From contig JAGGTG010000230.1 of NCBI GenBank assembly GCA_021163905.1, positions 1-10,731 on the forward strand: 10,731 bases of DNA, written 5' to 3'. This stretch comes from Candidatus Aerophobota bacterium. GTDB taxonomy: Bacteria; Aerophobota; Aerophobia; Aerophobales; B3-G15. A program made the position numbers and the translations under genes. The notes beneath the pieces are model-generated. The model ran no database searches and had not been told where the DNA came from. It saw only the letters and a list, made by a program, of their open reading frames with translations. Shown in pieces: positions 1-6,124 of the stretch (position 1 is its first letter; every line of letters starts with the position of its first letter).

Positions 1-79
1 AAGTTATAAGGATAAAAAATAAGAAGGAGGTGGTGGTATTTTACGTAGATAAGATGCAAGGCTAAATTTTAATTAAGAT

Positions 80-95
80 AAGGAGGTGTTTTATG
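80..95 (+). promoter_or_regulatory. Orphan ribosome binding site and ATG
   Basis: AAGGAGGT (80-87) lies 5 nt before an ATG (93-95), an ideal translation start. The frame runs only nine codons (MPDRWSYSL) and stops at 120-122, running out of frame into the permease remnant. It probably marks the original start of the deleted permease gene. A short leader peptide is possible but has no support. Confidence 0.5.
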
Positions 96-103
96 CCTGA
101 TAG

Positions 104-277
104 ATGGAGTTACAGCCTGTGACAGTTGCCGTTGTCATGTTTCAAGGTCAGTGGAGTTCGGAGTGGGGGAAAATAATGGCCGGTGCTATACTGGGTGCTC
201 TGCCTATAATAACGTTATTTACACTGCTGCACAGAAGGTTTGTTGCTGGATTAGCCGGTACTGGATTAAAGGGGTGA
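104..277 (+). pseudogene. Truncated sugar ABC transporter permease (MalG-like), C-terminal remnant
   Basis: The frame encodes 57 residues that look like the extreme C-terminus of a CUT1 carbohydrate ABC permease (MalG type). It reads ELQPVTVAVVMFQGQWSSEW, then a last membrane helix (about residues 24-43) and the typical ending FVAGL...LKG. Full-length members are about 270-300 residues, so roughly four fifths is missing, including the EAA loop that contacts the ATPase. The frame is closed directly upstream by TGA (98-100) and TAG (101-103), and the ATG at 104 has no ribosome binding site of its own. A good Shine-Dalgarno and ATG at 80-95 read a different frame. This fits a gene whose middle was deleted, but an assembly or upstream rearrangement could look the same. 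No partner permease or binding-protein gene is visible. The family match is from recognition of the conserved tail only. Confidence 0.72.
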
Positions 278-489
278 GAAATTTTGCCCGCGGGGCAATC
301 AAATATATCCTAAATATAAGCTAAGCTTCCTCTGTATAACGATAGCATTCATGTCCATCCTTTTTCTCCTGAATAGATAAGTTTATTTAAGGATTTTAAA
401 TAATTTAAAATGGGCTGATATCGGGGACACTTTTTGATAACTATGTGGGCTCTGTAGAGGAAAAGTGTCCCAACTTCAGAAGTGGGATA
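278..489. other. Non-coding stretch between permease remnant and tRNA promoter
   Basis: No credible gene is seen on either strand. The stretch holds a small GC-rich palindrome (TTGCCC/GGGCAA, 284-298, not followed by a T-run), very A+T-rich sequence at 300-410, and the inverted repeat at 424-471. Two short minus-strand frames of about 19 codons end near 303 and 321 and resemble nothing I recognise. Confidence 0.5.
424..471. repeat. Perfect 11-bp inverted repeat, hairpin or mini-element ends
   Basis: GGGACACTTTT (424-434) is the exact reverse complement of AAAAGTGTCCC (461-471), with a 26-nt centre. The arms are G/C-rich outside and A/T-rich inside, like the terminal repeats of insertion sequences or tiny non-autonomous elements, but there is no transposase. 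No T-run follows, so it is not a normal terminator. The right arm could also pair with GGG at 484-486 (CCC-A-ACTT/AAGT-GGG), giving a competing hairpin just before the tRNA promoter. Both pairings are visible; any role is inference. Confidence 0.55.
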
Positions 490-523
490 TTGACTTTGAC
501 AAAAGAATTATATATATTATAAA
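490..523 (+). promoter_or_regulatory. Strong sigma-70-type promoter for the tRNA cluster
   Basis: Two overlapping solutions exist. TTGACT (490-495) pairs with TATATT (513-518) at a 17-nt spacer, and TTGACA (496-501) pairs with TATAAA (518-523) at a 16-nt spacer. Both are near consensus and lie about 45-75 nt before the first tRNA, as expected for a stable-RNA promoter. Transcription would start around 525-532. The region between is very A+T-rich. Which pair is used cannot be decided from the sequence. Confidence 0.75.
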
Positions 524-566
524 AAACAAAAACAGGGGAATTTGTAAATTTTAATTTTGAAATGAT

Positions 567-642
567 GAGCCGTTAGCTCAGTAGGTAGAGCATCGGCCTT
601 TTAAGCCGAGGGTCGCAGGTTCGACTCCTGCACGGCTCACCA
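567..642 (+). tRNA. tRNA-Lys (anticodon TTT)
   Basis: A full cloverleaf can be folded. The acceptor stem is GAGCCGT (567-573) with ACGGCTC (632-638), discriminator A639 and encoded CCA (640-642). The anticodon stem TCGGC/GCCGA holds loop CTTTTAA with anticodon TTT at 600-602, which reads AAA and AAG lysine codons. The T-arm is GCAGG-TTCGACT-CCTGC. It is the first of three tRNAs, with a single base before the next one. Confidence 0.96.
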
Positions 643-643
643 G

Positions 644-715
644 GTCCCCATAGTCTAACGGATAGGACACCGGGTTTTCATCCCGGCGATGGGGGTTCGA
701 CTCCCCCTGGGGGCA
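644..715 (+). tRNA. tRNA-Glu (anticodon TTC), no encoded CCA
   Basis: The acceptor stem is GTCCCCA (644-650) with TGGGGGC (708-714), including one T-G wobble, and discriminator A715. The D-stem is GTCT/GGAC. The anticodon stem CCGGG/CCCGG holds loop TTTTCAT with anticodon TTC at 677-679. The T-arm is GGGGG-TTCGACT-CCCCC. Unlike its two neighbours, the gene is followed by TTTA rather than CCA, so the 3' CCA must be added by tRNA nucleotidyltransferase. Confidence 0.95.
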
Positions 716-719
716 TTTA

Positions 720-794
720 GCGGGGTTAGCTCAGTGGGAGAGCGCTTGCCTTACAAGCAAGAGGTCGTTGGTTCGAGTCCAGCACCCCGCACCA
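720..794 (+). tRNA. tRNA-Val (anticodon TAC)
   Basis: The acceptor stem is GCGGGGT (720-726) with ACCCCGC (784-790), discriminator A791 and encoded CCA (792-794). The anticodon stem CTTGC/GCAAG holds loop CTTACAA with anticodon TAC at 752-754, which reads GTN valine codons. The T-arm is GTTGG-TTCGAGT-CCAGC. No terminator follows, and the next protein gene begins 36 nt downstream. Confidence 0.96.
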
Positions 795-820
795 GAGGGT
801 AGTTGAGATATTAAGATATC

Positions 821-833
821 AGGTGTTCAATTG
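821..833 (+). promoter_or_regulatory. Ribosome binding site fixing a TTG start
   Basis: AGGTG (821-825) lies 5 nt before TTG (831-833). No ATG or GTG in frame gives a better fit, and the following residues (GENEIDLLVQLQNIDSQL) match the expected start of COG1579 proteins. A weak 5-bp hairpin (GATAT/ATATC, 807-820) sits just upstream. Confidence 0.6.
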
Positions 834-1532
834 GGCGAAAATGAAATAGATTTACTGGTACAACTACAAAATATAGATTCCCAGTTAGATGAAAATAATA
901 AAAAAGAGGAGCAGTTTTTATCTGAGATTAAAAATATAGACAGCGAGATAAAATCTACTGAACAAAGCCTTCTAAGTAAAAAAGAGGAGTTAAAAAACAC
1001 AAAAAAAGAAAGGATGGAAAAGGAGCTCAGAATTAAGGAACTTGAGGATCTCTTGCAAAAGCATGAAGAGGAGAAATACAAGGTTAAATCCCAACATGAA
1101 TTTGATACCATTTATCAAAAAATGGCAAGTTTAGAAAAAGAAAAAGATAAAGAAGAGGATGATTTTCTTGAATTAATGGAAAAAGAGGAACAGTTAAGTG
1201 ACTTGCTTCCTTCTCTTGAGAAAAAATCGGAACAGGAGAAGGAAAGATTATCCAGAGAAAAAGATAAATTAAATAGCGAGCTTATTAGTTTAAAAAAAAC
1301 AAGAGAGGACCTTGTTAAAAAAAGAGAGCAGGTAGCCAAGAAAATCAGTAAGGTCTACTATAACCAGTACGAACAGCTCAGAAAAACAAAAAATGGATTA
1401 GCAGTAGTGATGGTTGAAAATGGAGTTTGCGGAGGTTGCCAGGTAAAAATTTCTCCTTCCTTAATAGGTCAGATAAAACATCACCAGATTGTATATTGCG
1501 AAAATTGCAATCGGATTTTATATCTCAGGTAG
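831..1532 (+). CDS. COG1579 (DUF164) coiled-coil protein with C4 zinc ribbon
   Basis: The product is a 233-residue soluble protein without signal peptide or membrane segment. Residues about 10-180 are rich in Glu, Lys, Leu and Gln and form a long predicted coiled coil, the hairpin arm of this family. The C-terminus (about 195-233) is a zinc ribbon with CGGC (C200, C203) and CENC (C223, C226). The architecture and length match the widespread COG1579/DUF164 family, which includes chlamydial CdsZ. Members are often annotated as nucleic-acid-binding, but their role in most bacteria is not settled. Translation starts at TTG with an AGGTG site 5 nt upstream. It follows the tRNA-Val gene with no visible terminator and ends 4 nt before ruvX, so it is probably co-transcribed with both. 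Family assignment is firm; function is not. Confidence 0.88.
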   Translation: MGENEIDLLVQLQNIDSQLDENNKKEEQFLSEIKNIDSEIKSTEQSLLSKKEELKNTKKERMEKELRIKELEDLLQKHEEEKYKVKSQHEFDTIYQKMASLEKEKDKEEDDFLELMEKEEQLSDLLPSLEKKSEQEKERLSREKDKLNSELISLKKTREDLVKKREQVAKKISKVYYNQYEQLRKTKNGLAVVMVENGVCGGCQVKISPSLIGQIKHHQIVYCENCNRILYLR

Positions 1533-1536
1533 CAGA

Positions 1537-2001
1537 GTGGAAACTAACACTACAAAAGTACTGTGTTTAGATGTTGGCGATAGAACACTGGGTATAGCTA
1601 TATCTGATTCTTCCCATACAATAGCCCAGGGGGTTCACTCTCTCAGGTTTTCTTCTTCCTCACCCAAGGAAAAAGTAGCTTATATAAAAAAGATGATCTC
1701 CAGTCACAGGGTAGGTAAAATAGTAATTGGTATACCTTTTGATTTAAAGGGAAGGGAAGGTGAGCAGGCAAAAAAGACAAGAGAGTTTGCAAGGTTATTA
1801 AAGGAAGAGGTAAATATCCCCATAGTTTTTGCCGATGAAAGATTTACAAGTCTGGCAGCAGAGAGGTTTCTACGAGAAGGAGGAGTTAATCTGCGTAAGA
1901 GAAGGAAAATCAAGGACAAGGTAGCAGCCACTATTTTACTTCAGGACTACCTGGATTCTTTAAGAAGAGAGAAAAATAAACAACTGGAGGAAGATATATA
2001 G
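1537..2001 (+). CDS. ruvX: RuvX/YqgF RNase H-fold nuclease (putative Holliday junction resolvase)
   Basis: The 154-residue product has the whole YqgF signature: LCLDVGDRTLGIAISD with the first catalytic Asp (D12), IVIGIPFDLKG (62-72), ADERFTS (99-105) with the second acidic residue (E101), and KDKVAATILLQDYLD with the third (D127). It is a cytoplasmic RNase H-like enzyme. The family is linked to pre-16S rRNA 5' maturation (YqgF in E. coli) and to Holliday junction resolution in some species; which applies here cannot be told. The GTG start is preferred. AGGT (1527-1530) lies 6 nt upstream, the length is normal for the family, and homology begins a few residues in. The ATG at 1489 would add 16 residues (MYIAKIAIGF...) and overlap the upstream gene by 44 bases. 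All catalytic residues are intact. It lies 4 nt after the zinc-ribbon gene and 23 nt before mltG. Confidence 0.93.
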   Translation: METNTTKVLCLDVGDRTLGIAISDSSHTIAQGVHSLRFSSSSPKEKVAYIKKMISSHRVGKIVIGIPFDLKGREGEQAKKTREFARLLKEEVNIPIVFADERFTSLAAERFLREGGVNLRKRRKIKDKVAATILLQDYLDSLRREKNKQLEEDI

Positions 2002-2024
2002 GAGATTATGTAGGTAAGAGGGTA

Positions 2025-3020
2025 ATGTGGAGTGAATTCTTCAGCAAAATCGGCAAAATAGTGGTAATTTTCCTGATAATTCTTGTAACTTCTTATTTTT
2101 TCCTCCCCACATTTTCTCAGAAAAAAATAGTGGTGGAAATACCAAAAAGAGCAGACTCAGAGAAGATCTCTCAAATTCTCTGGAAAAATAAAGTTATACC
2201 GAACCCGTATTTTTTCTGTCTTGTTGTAAAACTTTTAAGGTGGGAAACTGATCTTAAGGCGGGGATTTACGAGTTTGAGTCTCCAAGTTTGCTTTCTGTT
2301 CTTGATAAACTAAAAAATGGAAAGGTAAAACTTTATAGAGTAACCATCCCGGAGGGGTTACCTAAATGGAGGGTGGCGCAGATTCTCTCAGAGAAAAAAA
2401 TAGTGGATCGAGAAGATTTTCTAAAAGCAGTGGATCATCCCGGGCGCTTTTATACTCAATTCCCCTGGCTTTATTCCACAAAAAGTCTGGAAGGATATCT
2501 TTTTCCTGACACTTATTATTTTCCCCGGGAAGATAATGTTGACAAAGTAATTGAAAGATTCTTAACACGATTTGAAAAAGTGGTATTGCCCATTTACTAT
2601 AAATATAAAAAAGATAAAAAAAACAATTTATCCTTACGTGAGGTTGTTACCCTCGCCTCAATTGTAGAAAAGGAAGCTCGAATAAATTCCGAGAAACCAA
2701 TTATAGCAGCGGTTTTTTTTAATCGATTGAGAAAGGGAATGAGATTAAGAGCTGATCCAACAGTTAAGTATGCCCTTGGAAGTTTTCGTAAGAGGTTAAA
2801 AAAAAGTACACTTGATTATCCTTCTCCTTATAATACCTACCTTTACTATGGCCTTCCTCCAGGTCCCATCTGTTCTCCAGGGGTTAAAAGCATCAGGGCG
2901 GTTCTTTATCCAGCAAACGTTGATTATCTTTATTTTGTGGCAAAGGGAGATGGAACTCATAAGTTCAGCCGTACCTATAAAGAACATTTAAGAGCAGTTG
3001 CATTATATCAGAGGGGCTAA
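2025..3020 (+). CDS. mltG: MltG, endolytic peptidoglycan transglycosylase (YceG-like)
   Basis: The 331-residue protein has a short cytoplasmic N-terminus, one membrane helix (about residues 10-30) and an extracytoplasmic remainder. Next come a LysM-like segment (IPEGLPKWRVAQIL, about 108-121) and the catalytic YceG domain. Diagnostic motifs are LEGYLFPDTYYF, LASIVEKEA with the expected catalytic Glu at E215, FFNRLRKGMRLRADPTVKYA, LPPGPICSPG and FVAKGDGTHKFSRTY. MltG cleaves nascent glycan strands at the membrane and is thought to set strand length in partnership with peptidoglycan polymerases. The length is typical (E. coli 340). The start at ATG 2025 has an AGGT at 2012-2015, 9 nt upstream; a GAGGG at 2018-2022 is too close to be optimal. 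The stop is 2 nt before hisS, so the two are co-transcribed and probably translationally coupled. No residue of concern was seen. Confidence 0.95.
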   Translation: MWSEFFSKIGKIVVIFLIILVTSYFFLPTFSQKKIVVEIPKRADSEKISQILWKNKVIPNPYFFCLVVKLLRWETDLKAGIYEFESPSLLSVLDKLKNGKVKLYRVTIPEGLPKWRVAQILSEKKIVDREDFLKAVDHPGRFYTQFPWLYSTKSLEGYLFPDTYYFPREDNVDKVIERFLTRFEKVVLPIYYKYKKDKKNNLSLREVVTLASIVEKEARINSEKPIIAAVFFNRLRKGMRLRADPTVKYALGSFRKRLKKSTLDYPSPYNTYLYYGLPPGPICSPGVKSIRAVLYPANVDYLYFVAKGDGTHKFSRTYKEHLRAVALYQRG

Positions 3021-3022
3021 TC

Positions 3023-4285
3023 ATGATAAATGCACCAAGAGGAGTAGAGGATCTTCTACATCCAAAATCTTTTTACTATGCTCAAATTGAAAAAGAGGCA
3101 AGAGATTTTTTTTCTCTTTACGGATATGAGGAGATAAGAATACCCACCTTTGAGCGAACAGAACTATTTCTTCGCAGTGTGGGTGAGGAAACCGATGTTG
3201 GAAAACAGATGTATACATTCAAGGATAGAGGGGGGAGGAGTATTTCTCTCAGGCCAGAGGGAACCGCTGGAGTTGCAAGGGCTTATGTGGAACATAAACT
3301 GTACGGCAGCAAAAAGGAATGGAAAGTTTACTATATGGGACCTATGTTTAGATACGAAAAACCTCAAATGGGGCGTTTGAGGGAATTCTATCAAATAGGA
3401 GTGGAATGTTTTGGAGAGAAAAGTCCCTGGCTTGATGTGGAAATAATTGAGATGGCCTACAGATTTCTCTCCAGAATAGGGCTAACCGATATGGAAGTTC
3501 AAATTAATAGTATTGGATGTAAGGATTGCAGGGGTAGATATGTTGAGGTTCTTAAGGATTATTTGAAAGATTATCTTGATTCTCTCTGTGATGTTTGCAA
3601 AAGACGTTATCATTATAATGTTTTAAGGGTTCTCGATTGTAAAAATCCTACCTGTAGGTCTTTTATAGAGAAGGCTCCACAGATAAAAGATTATCTTTGT
3701 TCCTCCTGCGAGGAACATTTTAACTATGTAAAAAAAGGGCTGGAGAATTTAAAGATCAAATATACGATAAATCCATATCTTGTCAGGGGTCTTGATTATT
3801 ATACCAGAACTATCTTTGAGATTATCTCTCCCCATCTTGGAGCTCAATCCACTGTCTGTGCTGGAGGAAGATACGATGATCTCGTCAGTCAAATAGGTGG
3901 TCCTTCAACTCCTGCTATGGGCTTTGCTATTGGTCTTGAGCGCTTAGTTATGGGTTTAAAGAAAGAAGGGGTAAGTTTAAAGACCCCCTCTCAACTTACC
4001 TTTTTTATAGCTATGCTTGATCAAAGGTATATGGAAAAAGGTATGCAAGTTGCCAGTTTAATCCGCAGCACAGGTGCAGGTGCAAGCGTGAGTTTTAAGG
4101 AGAGTAGTCTTTCCTCTCAATTAAGACAGGCCAATAAAAAAAACTTTTCCTGGGTAATTATAATTGGAGAGGAGGAAATTCAGAAAAAAAAATTTTTATT
4201 CAGAAATATGAGATCAGGGAAGCAATACGAGGTAAGTACCAATAGTATTGAGGAATTTATAAAGAATTTAAAAGGTGTCAGTTAA
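3023..4285 (+). CDS. hisS: Histidyl-tRNA synthetase
   Basis: This 420-residue cytoplasmic class II synthetase charges tRNA-His. Visible motifs are the N-terminal APRGVEDLLHP, motif 2 around MFRYEKPQMGRLREF (R110 contacts ATP in the family), the histidine-specific LVRGLDYYTRTIFE (253-266), AGGRYDDL, and motif 3 GFAIGLERLV. The C-terminal anticodon-binding domain runs from about 325 to the end. The length is normal (E. coli 424). The insertion domain carries eight cysteines in pairs (C166/C169, C189/C192, C206/C211, C226/C229). The RVLDCKNPTC and DYLCSSC...HF parts are common in bacterial HisRS of this type, and metal binding is possible but unproven. GAGGGG (3011-3016) lies 6 nt before the ATG. 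It starts 2 nt after mltG and ends 2 nt before aspS; hisS-aspS adjacency is classic in Firmicutes. No T-box leader is possible in the 2-nt gap. Confidence 0.97.
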   Translation: MINAPRGVEDLLHPKSFYYAQIEKEARDFFSLYGYEEIRIPTFERTELFLRSVGEETDVGKQMYTFKDRGGRSISLRPEGTAGVARAYVEHKLYGSKKEWKVYYMGPMFRYEKPQMGRLREFYQIGVECFGEKSPWLDVEIIEMAYRFLSRIGLTDMEVQINSIGCKDCRGRYVEVLKDYLKDYLDSLCDVCKRRYHYNVLRVLDCKNPTCRSFIEKAPQIKDYLCSSCEEHFNYVKKGLENLKIKYTINPYLVRGLDYYTRTIFEIISPHLGAQSTVCAGGRYDDLVSQIGGPSTPAMGFAIGLERLVMGLKKEGVSLKTPSQLTFFIAMLDQRYMEKGMQVASLIRSTGAGASVSFKESSLSSQLRQANKKNFSWVIIIGEEEIQKKKFLFRNMRSGKQYEVSTNSIEEFIKNLKGVS

Positions 4286-4287
4286 AA

Positions 4288-6054
4288 ATGAAGATAAAAA
4301 GAGATCATTTCTGTGGACAGTTGAGCAGGGAGAATGTTAAGAGCAAGGTAGCTGTTGCTGGTTGGGTTAAAAGAAGAAGAGATCATGGTGGAGTTGTATT
4401 TGTTGATCTTGCAGATAGATCAGGAGTAGTACAGGTTGTTTTTAATCCCGAAATAAATGAAGAAGTTCACTCCACGGGACATTCTTTGAGGGAGGGATGG
4501 GTGGTCGCTGTAAAGGGGAAAGTTGTACTTAGACCTGCGGAGTCAGTAAATCCTAAAATTACTACTGGAGAAATTGAGATTCAGGCGGAAGAAGTCGAAG
4601 TATTGAATGTATCCAAAACTCTACCCTTCAGTATTGAGGATGAAATAGATGTCAATGAAGAGGTCCGTCTTAAATACAGGTATCTTGATCTTAGGCGTCC
4701 TGTGATGCAGAAAAATATATATCTTAGATACCAGGTTACAAAAGCAACTCGGGAGTTTCTTGACAAAAGAGGATTTATAGAAGTTGAAACTCCTTTTTTA
4801 ACAAAAAGTACCCCCGAGGGGGCACGGGATTATCTTGTTCCCTCCCGGGTAAATCCAGGCACATTTTATGCTCTTCCTCAATCTCCTCAGCTTTTTAAAC
4901 AGATGATTATGGTTGCTGGATTTGATAGATACTTTCAAATTGTTAAATGTTTTAGAGATGAGGATTTAAGAGCTGATCGACAACCAGAGCATACCCAGAT
5001 AGATATAGAACTTTCGTTTATTGAGGAAGAAGATATATTTGAACTGGTAGAGGGAATGTTACGGTATATCTTTAAATGCACTAAGGGGATATCTATTAAT
5101 ACCCCATTTCCCCGTTTAAGTTATCAGGAGGCAATTGAGCGATACGGATCGGATAAACCAGATACCCGTTTTAAAATAGAGATTAAGGATCTTTCCTTTC
5201 TTGGGAAAGAGGGGAAATTTAAAATTTTCCACCGGGTAATTGACGAAGGAGGAGAGATAAGGGGAATATGCTTTCCTGAGGGTTTTCACTTTTCTCGTAA
5301 AGAACTTGATGATTTAAACCTCTGGATTATCAATCAAGAAGGAGTCAGTGGGTTAAGCTGGATAATTTTCGGGGAGAAAATAAAATCACCCCTTGCCAGA
5401 TTTTACTCCCCTCAGGTTATGGATAAGGTAATGCAGACTTTTGGAGCTAAAAAGGGGGATATTGTATTTATGGTTGCCGATAAAAAGGAGATTGCCTGCA
5501 GGGCTCTTGGGAATTTAAGATTATATCTTGCCAGGAAATTTAACCTTATCCCCGATGATAAATATAATTTTTTATGGATAGTGGATTTTCCTCTTTTTGA
5601 AAGAGACAAAGAGGGAAACCTTTCACCAGTTCATCACCCTTTTACCAGCCCTCGTGAGGAAGATATACCTCTTCTTGATACCGATCCGGAAAAGGTTAAA
5701 TCAAGAGCCTATGACATTGTTCTCAATGGAGAGGAAATAGGTGGGGGAAGTATAAGAATACATAAAAGGAATCTGCAGGAGAAGATTTTAAAAATTCTTG
5801 GTATAGATAGGCTGGAAAGTATCGATAAGTTTGGTTTTCTTCTGGATGCTCTTTCTATGGGGGCTCCTCCCCATGGTGGAATAGCACTGGGACTTGATAG
5901 ACTGGTTATGCTTCTTGCCGGTGAGAAGTCTATCAGGGAAGTTATTCCCTTTCCCAAAACCCAAAAAGCTGTTTGTCTTTTAACTCAAGCTCCCTCAAGA
6001 GTTAAAGAACAGCAATTAAAGGAGCTTCACATTAAAGTAGATTTAGAACAATAA
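4288..6054 (+). CDS. aspS: Aspartyl-tRNA synthetase, possibly non-discriminating (Asp/Asn)
   Basis: The 588-residue product is a bacterial-type AspRS of normal length (E. coli 590). In order it has the N-terminal OB-fold anticodon-binding domain (about 15-105, GWVKRRRDHGGVVFVDLADR), the class II core with QSPQLFKQMIMVAGFDRYFQ and motif 2 FRDEDLRADRQPEHTQIDIE (222-241), the bacterial GAD insertion (about 300-410), and motif 3 GIALGLDRLVMLLAG with R538. It charges tRNA-Asp. H33, in RRRDHGG, matches the histidine that marks non-discriminating bacterial AspRS (E. coli has Leu there). Such enzymes also mischarge tRNA-Asn, which GatCAB then amidates. The second marker position is not the typical Gly (PAESVNP here), so specificity is only an inference. 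AAGGTG (4272-4277) lies 10 nt before the ATG, inside the end of hisS, and the gap is 2 nt. Confidence 0.96.
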   Translation: MKIKRDHFCGQLSRENVKSKVAVAGWVKRRRDHGGVVFVDLADRSGVVQVVFNPEINEEVHSTGHSLREGWVVAVKGKVVLRPAESVNPKITTGEIEIQAEEVEVLNVSKTLPFSIEDEIDVNEEVRLKYRYLDLRRPVMQKNIYLRYQVTKATREFLDKRGFIEVETPFLTKSTPEGARDYLVPSRVNPGTFYALPQSPQLFKQMIMVAGFDRYFQIVKCFRDEDLRADRQPEHTQIDIELSFIEEEDIFELVEGMLRYIFKCTKGISINTPFPRLSYQEAIERYGSDKPDTRFKIEIKDLSFLGKEGKFKIFHRVIDEGGEIRGICFPEGFHFSRKELDDLNLWIINQEGVSGLSWIIFGEKIKSPLARFYSPQVMDKVMQTFGAKKGDIVFMVADKKEIACRALGNLRLYLARKFNLIPDDKYNFLWIVDFPLFERDKEGNLSPVHHPFTSPREEDIPLLDTDPEKVKSRAYDIVLNGEEIGGGSIRIHKRNLQEKILKILGIDRLESIDKFGFLLDALSMGAPPHGGIALGLDRLVMLLAGEKSIREVIPFPKTQKAVCLLTQAPSRVKEQQLKELHIKVDLEQ

Positions 6055-6124
6055 ATAACATTCCTTTTTGGTTTTATAAGTTCTATAAATTTTATGGCCG
6101 GGCTTAAAGACTAAATTTACAAGT

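Noticed and set aside
3..65. Open frame at the window start ending VVVFYVDKMQG
   Set aside because: About 20 codons cut by the window edge; it does not resemble the expected upstream permease end, and other frames are equally plausible.
284..298. GC-rich hairpin TTGCCC-GCG-GGGCAA after the permease remnant as a terminator
   Set aside because: The stem is only 6 bp with a 3-nt loop, and no T-run follows on either strand.
303..360. Minus-strand ATG with GGAG upstream (MDMNAIVIQRKLSLYLGYI)
   Set aside because: Nineteen codons, no similarity recognised, and it overlaps the other minus-strand frame.
321..380. Minus-strand peptide ending KDGHECYRYTEEA as a transposase remnant
   Set aside because: Only about 19 codons between stops, with no family I can name; chance is likely.
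3518..3709. Eight-cysteine insertion in HisRS as a novel fused zinc domain
   Set aside because: The RVLDCK...C and LC-x-x-C...HF elements are a normal variant of bacterial HisRS; only the first CKDC pair is less usual.
6061..6089. Promoter for priA (TTCCTT, 17 nt, TATAAA)
   Set aside because: The -35 match is poor in an A+T-rich gap; kept only as a possibility in the findings.
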